DNA of 50,007 bases from Candidatus Wolfebacteria bacterium RIFOXYB1_FULL_54_12 (GCA_001793895.1 MGIT01000002.1:85520-135526); one strand, 5' to 3'; counted from the stretch's first letter, positions 40,669-49,644 are shown. Notes: a model not told the origin generated them from the sequence alone. Made by a program: numbers and translations.

Positions 40669-40688
40669 AAGCCCGCTTCGGCGGGTTG
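40669..40688 (+). terminator. Intrinsic terminator
   Basis: Stem AAGCCCGC/GCGGGTT with a TTCG loop (40669-40688) after the helicase-nuclease gene. Confidence 0.75.
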
Positions 40689-40711
40689 TTTACATACATA
40701 TAAGCAAGGTC

Positions 40712-40740
40712 TTTACACTTTTAACCATTTCCGATATAAT
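40712..40740 (+). promoter_or_regulatory. Canonical promoter of typA leader RNA
   Basis: TTTACA (40712-40717), 17-bp spacer, TATAAT (40735-40740); start expected near 40747, about 218 nt before the typA ATG. Confidence 0.75.
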
Positions 40741-40746
40741 GATAAC

Positions 40747-40962
40747 TCAATTAATAAACGTTGCCCTGAGTGCCCGTTCGGAATCTAATGCTTAGCCAGA
40801 ATTATAAAATTTTGAGCGAAAGCCGCTAATTTCGAGGAAGCATATCGAGATACGCTGACGGAGAATTAACGGCTTGCAGCCAAAATTTTGACATTCTGGC
40901 AGGCAAGCATGCATGTAATTCCACATGCGGTTAGATTACGAGCGGGCACTATGGGCTTTTTT
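40747..40962 (+). ncRNA. Rod-like structured leader RNA of typA with terminator-like closing helix
   Basis: Nested helices seen by eye: 40763-40766 with 40953-40956; 40769-40776 with 40943-40950 (8 bp); 40782-40788 with 40931-40937 (7 bp); 40795-40802 with 40893-40900 (8 bp); 40806-40814 with 40881-40889 (9 bp); 40822-40831 with 40864-40873 (one mismatch). There is a side hairpin 40911-40916 with 40923-40928. The closing helix is followed at once by T6 (40957-40962), then ATG 40965. It could be an attenuator, a thermosensor, or a free RNA of about 200 nt (6S-like size). I cannot assign it to a known family. Confidence 0.6.
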
Positions 40963-40964
40963 AT

Positions 40965-42749
40965 ATGGAAATCCGCAATATTGCGATCATCGCACACGTA
41001 GACCACGGCAAAACAACGCTTACCGACGCCATCTTGAAACAAACAGGGGCAGCCGCCGAGGGGGTCAGCATGGATAGCAACACGCTCGAAAAGGAGCGTG
41101 GCATCACTATCTACGCAAAGAATGCGTCCGTCATGTACAAGGGAACAAAGATCAACATTGTGGATACCCCGGGCCACGCGGATTTTGGCTCCGAGGTTGA
41201 GCGCGTATTGCGTTCCATCGATTCCGTATTGTTGGTCGTCGACGCACAGGAAGGTCCGATGCCGCAGACCCGGTTCGTATTGAAGAAATCGCTTGAACTC
41301 GGGCTGCAACCGATCGTGATCATCAACAAAATAGACAAACCGGCCGCAAACCCTGCGGCGGCGCACGAAATGGTGTTGGAACTGTTTATGGACCTTGGCG
41401 CAACCGACAAGCAACTCAATTTTACGACCGTTTACGCGATAGGCCGCGAAGGAATAGCGAAAAAGAATCTCGAAGACGATTCAAAGGATCTTGTGCCGCT
41501 TTTGGATGTGATCATCGACGAAGTGCATCCGAGCCACATGCGCGACGATCTGCCGTTCCGCGCACAGCCGTTCAACCTCGCCTATGATAATTTCTTGGGC
41601 CGCCTTGCGATAGCGCGCGTGTACGAAGGAACGGTAAAGGTGGGCGATACCATCACCATCAAAAAACCGACCGGCGAAACCCGCCCCGGCAAGATCACTA
41701 AACTCTTTACATTCAAAGGGTTGGAGCGTATCGATTCTCCGTCGGTCAGTTCGGGTGATATCGTCATGATCGCCGGATTGGCAAACATCGACATTGGAGA
41801 AACGCTTTGCGCGAACCCCACGCAGGAAGCATTGCCGGCGATCGCCATCGACGAGCCGACCATCTCTCTGAACTTTTTGGTCAATGATTCTCCGTTCGCA
41901 GGAAAAGAAGGCAAGTTTGTAACTACCCGCCAGATCAAAGAGCGTCTCGAAAAGGAACTTGAGGTAAATGTAGGTTTGAAAGTCGACTTCATGGAGGGTG
42001 AGAGCTTCAAGGTATACGGACGCGGTGAAATGCATATCGCAATTCTGCTCGAAAATATGCGTCGCGAAGGTTTCGAGTTGCAGGTATCCCAGCCGCAGGT
42101 TGTTATGCATGAAGAAAATGGACACCGCATGGAACCGTTCGAGGAGGTCGTCATAGACGTGCCGGAAAAGATGGCCGGTGTGGTCATCGAAACGCTGGGT
42201 AAGCGTCGCGGCATCATGACGCAGATGAAGCAGGTAGAAAGCTATACGCGCTTGTTGTTTGAGATCCCTACGCGCGGATTGCTCGGTTACCGTGGCCAGT
42301 TCACCATAGATACGCGCGGTGAAGGCATTTTGTGTAGCCGCTTCATCGGCTTTCGCCCGCACGCAGGAGAGATCATAAAGACGGAACTCGGTTCCATGAT
42401 ATCCATGGTAACCGGCAAGGCGCTGGCATTTTCATTGGCCAACCTGCAGGATCGCGGAACGTTGTTCATTGAAGCAAATACCGAGGTCTACGAAGGCATG
42501 GTCATCGGCAATACGTCAAAAGGAAATGACATGACGGTAAATCCGATCAAGGGAAAACAGCTTACAAACATGCGCGCATCCCGTGCGGACGAAGCCATTC
42601 AGCTGGTCCCGCCGTTGACGGTAACGCTTGAGCGCGGGCTTGAAGTGATGTCCGAAGATGAATACCTGGAAGTGACCCCGAAGAGCGTTCGCTTGCGCAA
42701 GCAAAGTTTGAACGAGACCGACCGGTCCAAGGCATCAAAGAAAAAATAA
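40965..42749 (+). CDS. typA: Ribosome-associated GTPase TypA/BipA
   Basis: A 594-residue translational GTPase. G1 is AHVDHGKTTL (residues 10-19), the switch I Thr is in EKERGITI, G3 is DTPGHADF, G4 is NKID. Domains II and III follow, and the C-terminal BipA-specific domain includes GNTSKGNDMTVNPIKGKQLTNMR. BipA aids 50S assembly, especially in the cold. It has no SD: the ATG comes two bases after a T6 run. A long structured leader precedes it. Confidence 0.97.
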   Translation: MEIRNIAIIAHVDHGKTTLTDAILKQTGAAAEGVSMDSNTLEKERGITIYAKNASVMYKGTKINIVDTPGHADFGSEVERVLRSIDSVLLVVDAQEGPMPQTRFVLKKSLELGLQPIVIINKIDKPAANPAAAHEMVLELFMDLGATDKQLNFTTVYAIGREGIAKKNLEDDSKDLVPLLDVIIDEVHPSHMRDDLPFRAQPFNLAYDNFLGRLAIARVYEGTVKVGDTITIKKPTGETRPGKITKLFTFKGLERIDSPSVSSGDIVMIAGLANIDIGETLCANPTQEALPAIAIDEPTISLNFLVNDSPFAGKEGKFVTTRQIKERLEKELEVNVGLKVDFMEGESFKVYGRGEMHIAILLENMRREGFELQVSQPQVVMHEENGHRMEPFEEVVIDVPEKMAGVVIETLGKRRGIMTQMKQVESYTRLLFEIPTRGLLGYRGQFTIDTRGEGILCSRFIGFRPHAGEIIKTELGSMISMVTGKALAFSLANLQDRGTLFIEANTEVYEGMVIGNTSKGNDMTVNPIKGKQLTNMRASRADEAIQLVPPLTVTLERGLEVMSEDEYLEVTPKSVRLRKQSLNETDRSKASKKK

Positions 42750-42751
42750 TA

Positions 42752-42781
42752 TTGCGCAAAGGCGGCCACATTCGCTATAAT
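42752..42781 (+). promoter_or_regulatory. Promoter of cyclophilin gene
   Basis: TTGCGC (42752-42757), 18-bp spacer, TATAAT (42776-42781); leader of about 24 nt. Confidence 0.5.
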
Positions 42782-42811
42782 GGATAAAAAGTTAACCGCA
42801 AAAACGAAACT

Positions 42812-43468
42812 ATGAATTACAAGGAAGGTATGGCGGTCGCGGTATTTCTTGCGCTTCTTGCCATTGGATTCAGTATGTATTGGAAATCGGACATGGCGCA
42901 AAAAGATTCGATAACGCCGCAAAAGGAAACACAGCTCAGTTCGCCGAATACGGCAAAAACATCTATGGAAATGACCACCTCGCAAACGACACCTCGCAGT
43001 GAAGTAACTCTACAGACATCGGAAGGAGCGATCATCATAGCACTCAATAGCGGACAGACCCCAAAGACAGTGGAGAACTTTGTAACGCTTGCGAAAAAAG
43101 GATTTTATGACGGCACGGTGTTTCACCGGGTCATCAGCGGGTTTATGATTCAAGGCGGCGACCCGAAGGGCGACGGCACGGGAGGCCCCGGCTATACGTT
43201 CGTCGACGAACCGTTTACCGGAGAATATGTGCGCGGCACGGTGGCTATGGCCAACGCGGGTCCTGATACGAACGGCAGTCAATTCTTCATCATGCATGCC
43301 GATTATCCGTTGCCGAAAAATTACACGATATTCGGTAGTGTCATACAGGGTATGGATACGGTCGATAAAATAGCCGGCGCCCCGGTAACACCAAATCAAT
43401 TTACCGGCGAACCATCCAAACCGGTAAACCCGGTAACGATCATCGGTGCGACGGTCACGGAAAAATAA
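42812..43468 (+). CDS. Membrane-anchored cyclophilin-type peptidyl-prolyl isomerase
   Basis: A 218-residue protein with an N-terminal transmembrane anchor (MAVAVFLALLAIGFSMYW), a Ser/Thr/Gln-rich linker to about residue 62, and a cyclophilin domain. FHRVISGFMIQGGDPKGDGTGGPGY contains the catalytic Arg and QGGD, and MANAGPDTNGSQFFIMH the Gln/Phe active-site segment. It should assist folding of exported proteins at the outer face of the membrane, which suits a cell that exports very large Ig-like proteins. Confidence 0.93.
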   Translation: MNYKEGMAVAVFLALLAIGFSMYWKSDMAQKDSITPQKETQLSSPNTAKTSMEMTTSQTTPRSEVTLQTSEGAIIIALNSGQTPKTVENFVTLAKKGFYDGTVFHRVISGFMIQGGDPKGDGTGGPGYTFVDEPFTGEYVRGTVAMANAGPDTNGSQFFIMHADYPLPKNYTIFGSVIQGMDTVDKIAGAPVTPNQFTGEPSKPVNPVTIIGATVTEK

Positions 43469-43484
43469 CACACGCTTATCATCC

Positions 43485-43733
43485 ATGTTTGAATCATTTA
43501 AACAATTGAAACAGCTCAAGGAATTGCAAAGCGCGATCCAAAAGGAGGAAGTTGCCGTGGAACGCGACGGCGTACGTATCGTTATGAACGGGGCGTTCGA
43601 AGTAAGGGAGGTGTCCATATCTTCGAACCTCTCGGGAACCAAACTTGAATCGGCCATGCGGGATGCATTCAACGATGCGGTCAAGAAAGCACAACAGGCG
43701 ATAGCCGGAAGGTTTGCCGCAATGCAAAAATAA
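43485..43733 (+). CDS. YbaB/EbfC-type nucleoid-associated protein
   Basis: An 82-residue YbaB-family DNA-binding protein, a bit shorter than the usual 100-110. FKQLKQLKELQSAIQKEEVAVERDG, VRIVMNGAFEVREVSI and the helical ESAMRDAFNDAVKKAQQAIAGRFAAM agree with the family fold. The start 43485 gives the usual MFESFKQ N-terminus; 43446 lies within the cyclophilin gene. It is 16 bases behind the cyclophilin stop and shares its transcript. Confidence 0.85.
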   Translation: MFESFKQLKQLKELQSAIQKEEVAVERDGVRIVMNGAFEVREVSISSNLSGTKLESAMRDAFNDAVKKAQQAIAGRFAAMQK

Positions 43734-43741
43734 GCGGGCCG

Positions 43742-43789
43742 ATACAACAAAAAAACAGCGCATGCCATTGCGCTGTTTTTTTGTTGTAT
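43742..43789 (+). terminator. Intrinsic terminator with 21-bp perfect stem
   Basis: Arms 43742-43762 and 43769-43789 are perfectly complementary, loop TGCCAT, with T7 inside the right arm. Confidence 0.9.
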
Positions 43790-43824
43790 GCGCTCCACGA
43801 TTACGGCGAAGGTAAAAATAGTGT

Positions 43825-43830
43825 ATACTA
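43825..43830 (+). promoter_or_regulatory. -10 box of sensor kinase operon
   Basis: TATACT; leader of about 26 nt to ATG 43863. Confidence 0.5.
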
Positions 43831-43862
43831 ACAAATAAGGAATCCGATATCATACATCGCTC

Positions 43863-46130
43863 ATGAAACTACGCGCGACGGTAAAAATAAAAATGATTTC
43901 GACGATCGCCGTAGTCACGGTATGCTTGGGTGCAATAGCGGCGTGTACCGTAATGCAAATGATGGAGCGAACGATATCCGACATGGCCTTGCACCATATC
44001 AAAACCGTCGCCGAACAGCAGGAGGCCATCATTGGACGCATAGTCACGGATTCGCTGTCGTTTGCGGAGCACCTCGGATCACAACAGCCTGTCATAGGGT
44101 ACCTGCAGCAACCGGAACAGAAAAAACAGCGCACGGAACTGCTCAGCTATATTGCCGGCCTTGATGCGAGCAATAAATATCAGGCAATTTACATTATGGA
44201 CATGGCGGGGAATGTTCTGTTCTCGACCGACTCGTCGCTTGTCGGACAGAATTATGAATTCCGCGCATATTTCAAGGATGCACTCGCCGGAAAATCGACG
44301 ATGGACGTGGTGATCGGCGGGATCAGCAACAAATTCGGATACTATTTCGCAAGCCCGGTAAAAGCCAAATCGGGGGATATCGTGGGTGTGGTGGCGACAA
44401 AATTAAACGAGGGATTGATCGCAAACGCACTGCACCCCAAAGGGCTGAATATTGAAGGAGATGCAATGCTTGTGGACAAATATGGAGTGGTATTTCAGGC
44501 GAATCGCCCGGAATTGCTCTTTAAAAGTCTCGGGGTATTGACTCCGGAAGCATATCGGGCAGTAGAGGATACCAAGCGATTCAGTGGAATCAATATAGTA
44601 TCACTGCAGTATGATCGGGTAGCTGAAGAAATTGCCGGACTGAGAGAACCAAAGGGACTTGTCTTGTATAACCGATTACACGATCACGACGAGCTGATAG
44701 GAGTGGCCCGCATAGCCGACACCCAATTTTTTATCGTAATAACGGAAGTGCGACAATTTTTTGCGCAGTCTGCCGGCAATATGGAGATCAATATCGGTTT
44801 GCTTGTATTCATGGTGTCGATCGTCACGGTACTCGCCTTGATATTGTTGACCACCCCTCTGTTGCGCCCGCTCTATTCGCTCAGGGATACATCATTGCGG
44901 ATGGAAAAGGGGAATTTTGCACAGCAGGCAACTGTCGAAACAGGCGATGAGTTCGGGGATGTGGCGAAGGCGCTCAATGCGACGATGGAGCAGATCAAAA
45001 AAACAAACGGGATTACAGAAGGTAAACTATGGGAACGCGCCGCGGATTTTGAAAAGTTCAAGCTCGCCGTAGAAAGCGCGTCCGATCATATCATCATTAC
45101 CGACGTAGACGGTCGCATACTACACGCAAACAAGGCGGCAGAAGCGATAACCGGATATTCCCACACCGAGATGATCGGCAGTAGGCCATCACTATGGGGA
45201 AAGCAAATGTCGGAAGAGTTTTACAGGAACATGTGGGCTACGATCAAAGATCAACGGAAGGTATTTTACGGAGAAATGACAAATCAGCGCAAGAATGGCG
45301 CTCTCTATACCGCCGAAGTGCATATTGCACCACTACTTACGGATAAGGGGGATCTATGCGGGTTTGTAGGGATCGAGCGGGATATTACGGCCCAAAAAAA
45401 TGCGGATCGTGCAAAAACGGATTTTGCCTCGGTCGTATCCCACCAGTTGCGCACGCCACTGGCGGCAATCAGCTGGTACGTAGAAATGCTATCCAACGAA
45501 GACGTAGGTGTGGTCAATGAAGCACAGCGCAAATATCTTGACCGGATTCACGCGGCAAGCACACGCATGGTCGATCTGGTCGGCTCACTCTTGAGCGCTT
45601 CCCATATCGATATGGGGACGCCATACGTGGAACCGGAACCGATTCCACTGCCGGATATAGCCGATTCGGTCATCGACGAATTGAGGCGATTCGTGGAAAA
45701 AAAGCACATGACGATAAACAGGATATATGACCCGCAACTTGGACAGGTTGACGTCGACCCGAACATGATGCGTGTAGTATTTCAAAATATTCTGTCCAAT
45801 GCGATCAAGTATACGTCCGAAAATGGGTTGGTAACGATAACCTTAAAAAGGGAGGGGGAAAATGCCCTTATAACGGTTTCCGATACCGGATATGGCATCC
45901 CTGCGGACCAACAGTCAAGAATCTTTACCAAATTTTTCCGCGCGGACAATGCGCGCAAAAAGGAGCCTGAAGGAAACGGCCTTGGCTTATACATTACAAA
46001 ATCAATCATCAATAATGCGCAAGGAACGATAGGATTCACGTCCGAAGAAGGAAAGGGGAGCGAATTCCGCATATTTATTCCACTTGCCGGCATAAAAAAA
46101 GAGTCGGAAAGCAAACAGATACCGGCATGA
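43863..46130 (+). CDS. Sensor histidine kinase (Cache-HAMP-PAS-HisKA-HATPase)
   Basis: A 755-residue membrane kinase. TM1 is about residues 10-33; an outer sensor of the dCACHE type extends to about 315 (AIYIMDMAGNVLFSTDSSLVG); TM2 is about 318-342; HAMP is about 340-392; PAS (about 405-515, HIIITDVDGRILHANKAAEAI); HisKA with His527 in VVSHQLRTPL; and HATPase with N646 (ILSNAIKYT), DTGYGIP and GNGLGLYI. It is paralogous to the next gene, 13 bases downstream. The ligand is unknown. Confidence 0.92.
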   Translation: MKLRATVKIKMISTIAVVTVCLGAIAACTVMQMMERTISDMALHHIKTVAEQQEAIIGRIVTDSLSFAEHLGSQQPVIGYLQQPEQKKQRTELLSYIAGLDASNKYQAIYIMDMAGNVLFSTDSSLVGQNYEFRAYFKDALAGKSTMDVVIGGISNKFGYYFASPVKAKSGDIVGVVATKLNEGLIANALHPKGLNIEGDAMLVDKYGVVFQANRPELLFKSLGVLTPEAYRAVEDTKRFSGINIVSLQYDRVAEEIAGLREPKGLVLYNRLHDHDELIGVARIADTQFFIVITEVRQFFAQSAGNMEINIGLLVFMVSIVTVLALILLTTPLLRPLYSLRDTSLRMEKGNFAQQATVETGDEFGDVAKALNATMEQIKKTNGITEGKLWERAADFEKFKLAVESASDHIIITDVDGRILHANKAAEAITGYSHTEMIGSRPSLWGKQMSEEFYRNMWATIKDQRKVFYGEMTNQRKNGALYTAEVHIAPLLTDKGDLCGFVGIERDITAQKNADRAKTDFASVVSHQLRTPLAAISWYVEMLSNEDVGVVNEAQRKYLDRIHAASTRMVDLVGSLLSASHIDMGTPYVEPEPIPLPDIADSVIDELRRFVEKKHMTINRIYDPQLGQVDVDPNMMRVVFQNILSNAIKYTSENGLVTITLKREGENALITVSDTGYGIPADQQSRIFTKFFRADNARKKEPEGNGLGLYITKSIINNAQGTIGFTSEEGKGSEFRIFIPLAGIKKESESKQIPA

Positions 46131-46142
46131 CACGGCACTCAT

Positions 46143-48374
46143 ATGTTTAAACGATTAACCATTGGATTTAAAATAATCAGCAGTTTGTCCGTGATCCTAT
46201 TGCTGGTCATCGGAACAAGCGTAGTGACGTTCATCGTGCAGCGCGATCGCATCTCGGGCGTGATCTTTTCAGAGCTGACGCTCATGAACAACGCATCTCG
46301 GGTGGTACTGCTTGATGTAATAGACGGGATGCGGCGACGGACCATAGATTTTTCTTCCGATGGCTTTGTCCGGGATGCCACGCAAGAAATAATCAAGACG
46401 GGCAACAGGGAAACGGTGGCTGCATTAGGAGAACACCTCAGAAAAAGCAAACTTGCGCTCGATCCGGCAATGTACGGCATCAATATATTGGACCGGTCCG
46501 GCACGGTCATTGCTTCCAGCGATGACCGGGAGATCGGAAAAGATGCGTCCGGCTACGCGCAAGAACTGCAATCGGAAGACTTCACGTACGGTACGGCGCA
46601 AGTAAGCGACTTCATGTCCATGGATAATTTTGGAATGCCCACGGTTGCACTGATCGTTGCCGCACCGCTGACCGATAGGACGACCGGGGATCGGCTGGGG
46701 TCTTTGGTAAGCTTTACAAAAGCGGGGGAGATTGCCGACGCATTAAAGATAAAAAATGAACTACTTACGGGGGTTGATATGCGCTACGCATCCATGGAGC
46801 TGTTTTTGGTAAATAGGGACGGCTTTGTCATTGATAAGCGATACTTTGATGGTTCACGCTTGACGCGGCAGGTGGATATAGCGACTATCCTGCAGTGTAA
46901 TGGGAAAAGGGGATACAAGAATACGGAGGGGGTGGATGTCATAAGCGCGGCGCTTTGCATGGAAAACGGCTGGACGTTGGTAACGGAAACATCGCAAGCG
47001 CAAGCGATGCAGTCGATAGAAGATACGCGACGGAGCTTGATCTATTCCGCGCTTCTGCTCGTCGCACTGATATTGATTATTATCAGTGCAGCGGGCAAAA
47101 AGATCATCGACCCGATCAAAGCACTCGCCGAAGCGGCACACAAACTGGGTGAAGGGGTTTTTGATATACAGACCAATATTGCAACATCGGACGAATTGGG
47201 CGATCTAAGCGATGCATTCAACAACACGGCTGAAAAACTGAGGGACTCTCACGTTTTGCTTGCCAAAAAGATACAGGAGACCACGGAAGACTTCGAGAAG
47301 TTTAAACTCGCCGTAGATGGAACATCCGATCACGTAGTCATTACCGATGCAAATGGCGTAATACTCTATGCGAACAAGGCTGCGGAATTGACGACGGGTT
47401 ATACGCGCAAGGAGATCCTTGGAAATACACCGGCGCTTTGGGGGAAACAGATGCCATCAGAGTTTTACCGGAACATGTGGCATGTCATCAAAGAGCAAAG
47501 GAAAAGCTTCTATGGGGAAATCACCAACAAGCGCAAGGATGGGCAATTATATATAGCCGAAGCACATATTTCTCCGCTCTTTGACGAGCGGGGAGACCTG
47601 TACGGATTCGTAGGGGTAGAACGAGACGTAACACACCAAAAGGACATAGATAAATCGAAGAACGAATTCGTTTCCATTGCTTCGCATCAGCTACGGACTC
47701 CGCTAACCATCATCAATTGGTATGTGGAAATGCTTTCCGACCCGGCCGGGGAATCGCTCTCCGTAAAGCAGCGGCAATATTTTGATGAGATAGCGCGCGC
47801 AAGCAAGCGGATGATCGAATTGGTAAATGCATTGCTGAATGTTTCGCGCATCGACTTGGGAACGTTCATGGTAGACGTGGAGCCGTTGGACTTTTCGATC
47901 GCGATGGAGGATGTGCTCAAGGATTTGTCGATGCAGATCGCGCACAAAAACGTCCACGTGACAAAATACTACGACAAAACGCTGCCGGCTATAAATGCGG
48001 ATCCGAAATTGTTGCGCATCATTCTCCAAAATCTGCTTACCAATGCGGTAAAATATACACCGGACAATGGGTCGATTACGGTTGAGCTGTTTAGAAAACA
48101 ATCAAGCGTCTTGATCAATGTGGCTGATACGGGTTTTGGCATTCCAGCGCATCAGCAAGGAAAGATATTTTCGAAGTTTTTCCGGGCCGACAACGCGCGG
48201 GAAAAGGAGCCGGACGGCAACGGACTGGGACTGTACATCGTAAAATCAATCGTGGAACATTCCGGCGGAAAGATCTGGTTCACGTCGGAAGAAAATAAGG
48301 GAACGACGTTCTCCGTAGAGCTCCCGCTTACGGGAATGCGCGCAAAGGAAGGCTCCAAGCCACTGGCGGCATAA
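46143..48374 (+). CDS. Paralogous sensor histidine kinase (Cache-HAMP-PAS-HisKA-HATPase)
   Basis: A 743-residue kinase with the same architecture as its upstream neighbour. From the PAS domain on, the two are closely similar (YANKAAELTTGY, PALWGKQMPSEFYRNMW, GFVGVERDVT; His515 in IASHQLRTPL; N634 in LLTNAVKYT; DTGFGIP; GNGLGLYI). The outer sensor domain (about residues 35-300) differs strongly, suggesting a duplication followed by a new input. It has no SD. A receiver gene follows with its own -10 box. Confidence 0.92.
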   Translation: MFKRLTIGFKIISSLSVILLLVIGTSVVTFIVQRDRISGVIFSELTLMNNASRVVLLDVIDGMRRRTIDFSSDGFVRDATQEIIKTGNRETVAALGEHLRKSKLALDPAMYGINILDRSGTVIASSDDREIGKDASGYAQELQSEDFTYGTAQVSDFMSMDNFGMPTVALIVAAPLTDRTTGDRLGSLVSFTKAGEIADALKIKNELLTGVDMRYASMELFLVNRDGFVIDKRYFDGSRLTRQVDIATILQCNGKRGYKNTEGVDVISAALCMENGWTLVTETSQAQAMQSIEDTRRSLIYSALLLVALILIIISAAGKKIIDPIKALAEAAHKLGEGVFDIQTNIATSDELGDLSDAFNNTAEKLRDSHVLLAKKIQETTEDFEKFKLAVDGTSDHVVITDANGVILYANKAAELTTGYTRKEILGNTPALWGKQMPSEFYRNMWHVIKEQRKSFYGEITNKRKDGQLYIAEAHISPLFDERGDLYGFVGVERDVTHQKDIDKSKNEFVSIASHQLRTPLTIINWYVEMLSDPAGESLSVKQRQYFDEIARASKRMIELVNALLNVSRIDLGTFMVDVEPLDFSIAMEDVLKDLSMQIAHKNVHVTKYYDKTLPAINADPKLLRIILQNLLTNAVKYTPDNGSITVELFRKQSSVLINVADTGFGIPAHQQGKIFSKFFRADNAREKEPDGNGLGLYIVKSIVEHSGGKIWFTSEENKGTTFSVELPLTGMRAKEGSKPLAA

Positions 48375-48413
48375 GCCGAGCGCGGCCAGATGGAATTTTC
48401 CATCGAACGGGGG

Positions 48414-48419
48414 TATACT
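48414..48419 (+). promoter_or_regulatory. -10 box of response regulator gene
   Basis: TATACT eleven bases before ATG 48431. Confidence 0.55.
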
Positions 48420-48430
48420 TACATGCACAT

Positions 48431-48829
48431 ATGGACAAAAAGAAACGCTCCGACATACGGATATTGATCGTCGAAGACGAAGATTCGATGCTATCCGCGC
48501 TGGCCGATAAGATACGACAAGCAGGCTTCGCAGAGTCGCTCATAGCACGCAACGGAGAGGAGGGACTCTCACTTGCGCTCAGCGAACATCCGGACCTGCT
48601 GCTTGTGGACATTCTTATGCCAAAAATGGACGGCATGACGATGATCAAACAACTGCGGAAAGACGCATGGGGCAAGGAAGTAAAGATTATCATTCTGACG
48701 AACTTCGACACCACCGATGAAATCTTGAAGGACGTGGCACTCGTGGAACCGTCGCACTATTTCCTTAAGTCGAACAGGGGAATAGACGACATCATAATAA
48801 ACATAAAGGAAGTACTCGAATTATCATGA
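48431..48829 (+). CDS. Stand-alone response regulator (receiver only)
   Basis: A 132-residue receiver with a short basic N-terminal extension (MDKKKRSD). Acidic pocket in IVEDEDS, phospho-acceptor Asp60 in LLVDILMPKMDG, Thr in IIILTNF, Lys in YFLKSN. It is a close paralogue of the regulator at 1636-2013 and the probable partner of one or both kinases upstream. No DNA-binding domain. It overlaps the SIMPL gene by four bases. Confidence 0.92.
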   Translation: MDKKKRSDIRILIVEDEDSMLSALADKIRQAGFAESLIARNGEEGLSLALSEHPDLLLVDILMPKMDGMTMIKQLRKDAWGKEVKIIILTNFDTTDEILKDVALVEPSHYFLKSNRGIDDIIINIKEVLELS

Positions 48830-49641
48830 CAGAAAAAATGAATGCATTTATAAAAAATGGCGCATGGACGATGGGAGCGATAGCAATGGCTATCATCGCA
48901 TATTCAGGCATGGTGTATGCCCGCGCTTATTCGGAATCGATCCAGCCGTCATCGTTCCGCAGCTTTTCGGTAAGCGGAGAGGGTAAGGTCACCGCGATCC
49001 CGGACGTGGCAGAGTTTTCGTTCGGCGTAATAACGCAAGGCGGAAAGAATATTGCCGAAGCGCAAAAGCAAAATACGGGAAAAATGAACACGCTGGTCGA
49101 CTTTATCAAGTCGCAGGGAGTAAAGGACGAAGATATCAAAACCCAACAGTTCAGCATAGAGCCGCGCTATCAGTATTATGATTGCTCATCACGAATGATT
49201 CTGAGTAGCGCCGTCGCCCCCACCCCATGCCCGCCGCCCGACATCGTCGGCTATACCATCACGCAAAGCGCCTTGGTGAAGGTTCGCGATTTCGACAAAA
49301 TAGGCGCCATCATGGGTGAGCTTTCGCAAAAGGGAGCGAACTCCGTGTCGCAGCTTTCGTTCACCATAGACGACAAGACGCGCATAGAAAGCGAGGCGCG
49401 CGAAGAGGCTATCAAGCAAGCTCAAGACAAGGCGCGCTCCATAGCAACGACCGGCGATTTCAAGATCGGCAAACTGCTTTCGATAACCGAAAACTTCTAC
49501 CAACCCGTACCGATGTACCGCGACGCGGTTGGTGGATATGGAAAAGCGGTTTCCATGGAAGCGGCTCCCGTGGCACCTTCGATAGAACCCGGCTCGCAAG
49601 AGATTTCCATTACCGTATATCTTAACTACGAAATACGCTAA
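48826..49641 (+). CDS. SIMPL (DUF541) domain protein, membrane-anchored
   Basis: A 271-residue protein with an N-terminal transmembrane segment (AWTMGAIAMAIIAYSGMVYA) and a SIMPL/DUF541 domain: FSVSGEGKVTAIPDVAEFSFGV, INYTI-like GYTITQSALVKVRDFDKIG, and AREEAIKQAQDKARSIA. A Cys pair and Pro-rich loop (APTPCPPPD) are inserted in the middle. The family forms ring oligomers in some bacteria (BP26) and is implicated in the envelope stress response. Its start overlaps the regulator stop (ATGA). Confidence 0.9.
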   Translation: MTEKMNAFIKNGAWTMGAIAMAIIAYSGMVYARAYSESIQPSSFRSFSVSGEGKVTAIPDVAEFSFGVITQGGKNIAEAQKQNTGKMNTLVDFIKSQGVKDEDIKTQQFSIEPRYQYYDCSSRMILSSAVAPTPCPPPDIVGYTITQSALVKVRDFDKIGAIMGELSQKGANSVSQLSFTIDDKTRIESEAREEAIKQAQDKARSIATTGDFKIGKLLSITENFYQPVPMYRDAVGGYGKAVSMEAAPVAPSIEPGSQEISITVYLNYEIR

Positions 49642-49644
49642 ACG

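Noticed and set aside
40747-40962. RNase P RNA, tmRNA or SRP RNA
   Set aside because: The length is too short for RNase P RNA or tmRNA. The GGAAGCA-like bases at 40836-40842 are not in the SRP apical-loop context. 6S RNA remains possible only by size and shape.
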